From Daucus carota subsp. sativus (Eukaryota; Streptophyta; Magnoliopsida; Apiales; Apiaceae): a DNA stretch of 64,000 nucleotides. The notes under the pieces were generated by a model, which made no database searches, had not been told where the DNA came from, and worked only from the letters and a program-made list of their open reading frames with translations. The stretch is taken from NCBI RefSeq assembly GCF_001625215.2, contig NC_030389.2, positions 45,435,454 to 45,499,453 on the forward strand, in the 5' to 3' direction. The position numbers and the translations under genes are program-made. Below, piece after piece: positions 60,022 to 64,000 of the stretch (within the stretch, counting starts at the first letter, position 1; each line of letters starts with the position of its first letter).

Positions 60022-60810
60022 TACTATACTATAATAAGCCAACATGAGTATAATTTGTAGTTCAAAGTTTTAGTTATATTTTTTGGTTTGGTACTCTCCT
60101 TTTGGTACTACAAGTCTACAAATGTTTTGGTGGTACTCTCTTTTTAGTACTACAAGTCTACAGATATGGAGTATATTAGTATTATATTGTTAAACAGTTT
60201 CAAATAATAAAAACACTTATAACAATCCATTATCATATAATATTTCATTAAAAAATTTATAATGATGTTATAAATAAAATTATAAATATACAATTTTAAA
60301 TAAAAAATTATAATGATGTTATAAATATACAATTTTAAATATCTTTCTTTTAACAAGAACCTTCGTATAACTATTTTTAACTTTGACGTGTTCTATTTTA
60401 ATATAAACACGAACAATTACATAACATTTTCTAACTCTAATCTTAAAAGTTATTGTTGTCAAAAAAACCATGATTACAAATTTACGTTGTAATTCGATTG
60501 ATTAGATTACTGAATCTTTTCAAAGTTATTATACGATCGGCTATGTTTGGAAAAGATTTGAATTTTCTGATTTTTTTATTTTCAAATCTACGTGTACTAA
60601 ATTCGGATTAAATGTACTAAAATCCTAACACACACACATATGAGGGTTTGTCCATTTTTCAAGTAATCGGGAGAAAATATAGTCAGTTGAATAATATAAT
60701 TTAATTAAAATTTAATCCATTAATACTAAAATACTAATAAAATGATGTTAAAGTTTAAATTATAAATAATAAATTACGAACCCGTGCTTCGCACGGGTTA
60801 AAGGCATAAT
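60022..60810 (+). mobile_element. Non-autonomous Helitron, copy 2
   Basis: Follows copy 1 directly. It shares the ACTATAATAAGCCAACAT start region and the same perfect hairpin (60781-60797), but the terminal CTAG is not preserved. The interior (TTGGTACTCTCC, ACTACAAGTCTACA, TTCGATTGATTAGATTAC) is collinear with copy 3. Confidence 0.75.
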
Positions 60811-60841
60811 CCAAAATGAGTATAATTTGTAATCCAAGGTT

Positions 60842-61036
60842 TGTTTGTCTAGCGTGTGCCCATGGGCACATGCTAAACACGGAAACTCATAAATTTGATG
60901 TATTTTGATTGGTGTGGTTGGTGTGAATGCGCCGGGGGGGGGGATCATTATTAAAGGGGTATAAGCCAATCAAAACAAGGAAAAGTCATCAAATTTTGTG
61001 CTTATTGTGTGCCCATGGGCACACCATAGAAACACC
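60842..61036. mobile_element. Palindromic MITE nested in Helitron copy 3
   Basis: Both ends carry GTGTGCCCATGGGCACA-type palindromes inside longer inverted arms (CTAGCGTGTGCCCATGGGCA at left; CTATGGTGTGCCCATGGGCA inverted from right), followed by ATCAAATTT-type and TTTTGATTGG blocks on both arms. It is absent at the matching place in copy 2. The run of nine G near 60934 may be a base-count error. Confidence 0.7.
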
Positions 61037-61611
61037 GTTTTTGGTTTGGTACTTTCCTTTTGGGACTACAAGTCTACAAATGTGGAGTCTATTAATATTA
61101 CATTGTTAAACAGTTTTAAATACTAAAAATACTTATAACAATACATTATCATATAATATTTCATTAAAAAATTATAATGATGTTATAAATAAAATTACAA
61201 ATATATAATTTTGAATATCTTTTTTTAACAACAACCTTCATATAACTCTTTTTAACTTTAATGTGTTCTACTTCAAGATAAACACGAACCATAACATAAC
61301 TCTTTCTAACTCTAATCTTAAAAGTTATTGTTGTAAAAAAAACCAAGATTACAAAATTACGTTGAAATTCGATTGATTAGATTACCGAATCTTTCAAAGG
61401 TATTACACGATCGGTTATGTTTGGAAAAGATTTGAATTTTCTGATTTTTTTTATTTTTAAATCTACGTGTACTAAATTCAGATTAAATGTACTAAAATCC
61501 TGATATGAAAATATAGCCAGTTGAATAATATAATTTAATTAAAACTCAATCCATTAATACTAAAATATTAATAAAACGATGTTAAAATTTAAATTATAAA
61601 TAATAAATTAC

Positions 61612-61851
61612 TGTTATGAAATGGATGACTTTTGGCTTTTAGTTTTCTCCCATGACCTTTGGCTTTTAGTTTTCTCCCTTTAATACAGGAAATTTTTGAC
61701 CTTTCATTTGTACCCCAAGACCTATATAAAGGCACTTGTATGTATTGAGAATGAGTAAGAAATTCATAGATATTATCACATTCTCTCCCTTTTAGCTTTA
61801 TAAAATACTCTCTTATATCATATACACCTCTCTTGTATTATATTCATAATA
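61612..61851 (+). mobile_element. Solo LTR nested in Helitron copy 3
   Basis: A 240-bp unit with TGTTATGAA and TTCATAATA as its matching inverted ends. It has a TATA box (CTATATAAAGGC), a downstream transcribed-looking region and a CT-rich stretch, the layout of a small plant LTR. Near-identical 5-bp flanks (61607-61611 and 61852-61856) fit a target duplication. No internal retroelement region remains, so it is a solo LTR, probably Copia or a TRIM, younger than the Helitron it sits in. Confidence 0.7.
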
Positions 61852-61898
61852 GTTACGAATTATATATCTGCCCGTGCTTCGCACGGGTTAAAAGCTAG

Positions 61899-62690
61899 TA
61901 TATATAATCTTTCAAAACGTATTTATGTGCTACTAATTAATCTACGGGAAGACTCGTTTTTTACCAACAAGTTTTTCCGACAAAAAATTCTTATGTTTTT
62001 AAGATATTGATAGACGACATGTTTCCTCTATTCATATAAAAAATAGATACAGGATCTTTCAACATTAAAAATCCGCGGATAGATTAGTGTAGAAAATAAT
62101 TATCAAACATCCGGACTCATTTACTATATGCTTTTCTAAAATTATATATTAATTTTTGAATTATAAAAATGGGAAGAACCGAAAAATGCTATTCATATCA
62201 AAAAATTCAACTTATTTTGACATTTTTCATAAACATCTCTACGAAAACAACTTAACCTGTCTAAATTTTTTTTACTTATTCTTGCATTTTTCATAATTAT
62301 GCTAGTATGGTGTCCGTGCAGGATTGTTATGTTTCTCTTCATCGAATTGAAATGCTTTACCCAGAACTAAAACGTTCAAAGATCATTGAAATCAATCACA
62401 ATTTCTAACAAAACAGGTCAGCATTTATAAAGCAAACCAAGAGGTCTCATAATGATTAGCGGCGGAGAACACCTACAAGCAAAAAATACTTCATGGTATT
62501 TGGGGGTTTTATTTTAGGAAAGTTACAACATTATCTTCACTTAACTCAAAAGGAGACGGAGCTCGAACAGCCTGATAATAAATGAAAAACGCTATTGCAG
62601 AAGGGGCAAAGCCGACCCAGTAATGTACTGGATTACATCAGGAAAATATTTCAGTATTGCTTTTAAAGTATAGGAAGAGCAATGATCCTA
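61899..62690. other. Spacer and 3' flank of the adenylate kinase gene
   Basis: AT-rich, with no gene or repeat recognised up to about 62.5 kb. The last 150-200 bases are probably the adenylate kinase 3'UTR. Confidence 0.5.
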
Positions 62691-62691
62691 A

Positions 62692-63759
62692 TCATGAAGA
62701 CAGAACTTTCTGAACCTCGGATGTGACCTCTTTTGGGGGCTTTTCTGCAGGAAGATGTGCGACAACACCCTTCTTTACATAGTAGTCTATGACCTACACA
62801 CATAAGTAACAATGCATTAAGAAAATGTAATCATACAAAGAACTGGAAAAATAGGAGGAAAAAGATGTATTGTTTTGGAGAAAAATTGTAAAACTTAATC
62901 GCCCTTTTACTATTAAACTTCATCCCTTCTGTAAAAGTAGGTAAAAGTATACCCAAATTATAATGTTAGGTGGTTGGAAAACTGAAGGATGAAGAACAAG
63001 CCTTGGTAAGATAGACATCAACTCTCATAGGAGCAATATTACATTACAATCACTCATTATCTGATGCTGATTGGCTAACTGCAAGACCTCATTCTATCAA
63101 CTACAAAATACAACTGCTTATAATTTTCAACAGCTCATGCCATCACAAGTCACTGTATGCACCACAATTATATTTCTTACGAAATGCAAAACTTAGAATT
63201 TGATTTTTGGTAACTAATAATTTGTCTTCAGTGATGTACGCATAGAGACTTGCATGTAAAATGCTTGTCTCCTAAAAAAACTTGAGTCATAATGTATAAC
63301 CTCGAGTGAAAAAATGGAAGAATAGAAGTGCCTCCATCGTAAATAATCCGTCTTGAGTTGACTATGCTATATTACTTTCGCTATTAAAACAATATTTCTT
63401 CAAAAACAGCATTACTGTTTAGTAAACCTCCTAGGGGCTAGGTTCATGTACTATTGAGTGATATCCTCAAGGATACATAGAGAGATGATCGTTGAACCAA
63501 ACCTAACAAGTCAATGGCCACATGACTTATATCGACATTAGTATGTACTTCAAATTTTCTCCTTTCAGTACTTATATCTTTAACCAATTAAATTTAAAAT
63601 GCATAACACATCCAGAGAGGCTATGATACTGGGGGTGGTTAAAGTTATTATTTGATGATGAAATCATACCGGTTCAGTTTGCCTGTGGAATGCTTCCAGC
63701 CTTGACTTAAGAACTTCTGCGGTATCATCTTTGCGTTGCATCAGTGGCTCTCCAGTAAC
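62692..63759 (-). CDS. ADK: Adenylate kinase, last two exons (partial)
   Basis: Two minus-strand exons, 63759-63670 and 62793-62692, join in phase. They encode [39 protein letters not shown], then [24 protein letters not shown] and stop. This is the C-terminal part of a long-form adenylate kinase: the end of the LID region (VTGEPL.QR.DD), the conserved R in LKSRLEAFH and the PVIDYY helix. It matches the cytosolic or mitochondrial plant ADK (AMK2-like), which converts ATP and AMP to two ADP. The first exons, with the P-loop, lie beyond the window. The intron between the two exons is 876 bp, typical of plant genes. Confidence 0.92.
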
Positions 63760-63903
63760 CTTTAACACAAGGAGAAAAACCAAATAAGAACTAGTTTTCA
63801 TACCGTCAAGCAGTAACTGGTCATTATTCCATACCACGACTGAGTAGGAGTTTGCAAAAATGGATTTGAGTAAGAAGTCCAATTAAGGACATGCAAAGTA
63901 AGA

Positions 63904-63908
<5 letters not shown>

Positions 63909-63981
<73 letters not shown>
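63909..63981. repeat. (AT)n(AG)n compound microsatellite
   Basis: About 22 AT units followed by about 14 AG units, in the next upstream intron of the adenylate kinase gene. Length probably varies between individuals. Confidence 0.92.
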
Positions 63982-63984
<3 letters not shown>

Positions 63985-64000
63985 TGGAGTATGTCATCAT

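Larger units (their letters stand above)
60803..61898 (+). mobile_element. Non-autonomous Helitron, copy 3, carrying two later insertions
   Basis: Collinear with copy 2 from ATGAGTATAATTTGTA to the hairpin (61871-61887), and ends in CTAG (61895-61898) before a T. Compared with copy 2 it has gained a palindromic MITE near its start and a solo LTR near its end, so it was in place before both. The 5' boundary with copy 2 is unclear. Confidence 0.75.

Overview
The window is plant nuclear DNA from a dicot. It shows intron-rich genes with canonical GT-AG junctions, AT-rich introns and spacers, plant-only families (type-B response regulator, R2R3-MYB, GRAS, remorin, PPR, plant urease), a plant-type tRNA-Leu and many short DNA transposons. 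The many Stowaway-type elements would suit an asterid such as an Apiaceae species, but this is only a weak guess.

Gene order, left to right: the 5' part of a giant coiled-coil TNO1-like trans-Golgi protein (minus, runs off the left edge); type-B ARR cytokinin response regulator (plus); R2R3-MYB of the MYB40/MYB20/85 type carrying an apparent one-base insertion (minus); GRAS regulator (minus); tRNA-Leu(UAG) (minus); YqaJ-type nuclease, probably organellar (minus), with a decayed partial copy of it upstream; PAM16/TIM16 mitochondrial import subunit (minus); cytosolic GAPDH (plus); ankyrin-repeat protein (plus); PLS-class PPR protein (plus); RecQ helicase of the RECQL5 type, 19 coding exons (plus); remorin (plus); urease, 18 coding exons (minus); and the last two exons of an adenylate kinase (minus, runs off the right edge). 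I rebuilt the exon-intron structures by hand and checked that exon phases add up: ARR 584 aa, PAM16 115 aa, GAPC 341 aa, ankyrin protein 621 aa, RECQL5 970 aa, remorin 363 aa, urease 835 aa.

These genes do not form one pathway. They are ordinary single plant genes: hormone signalling, transcription, organelle import and nucleic-acid upkeep (YqaJ, PPR, RECQL5), glycolysis, nitrogen recycling and nucleotide balance.

The spacers are rich in fossils of mobile DNA. They hold five Stowaway-type MITEs with TA target duplications, one Tourist/Harbinger-type MITE with TTA duplications, and hAT-type MITEs with perfect 8-bp duplications (one GC-rich, one inside a urease intron). There is also a 1.1-kb Mutator-like element whose target duplication was itself hit by a hAT element, and a cluster of non-autonomous Helitrons at 59.6-61.9 kb with nested insertions, including a solo LTR. 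No CRISPR array, rRNA or bacterial-type feature is present.

Most worth checking: the triplicated 200-residue unit in the TNO1-like protein, the MYB frameshift, the conserved-looking small ORF between the GRAS and MYB genes, the YqaJ gene and its broken partial copy, the GC-AG intron and E2F-type site of RECQL5, and the nested transposons that have an unoccupied comparison copy in the same window.
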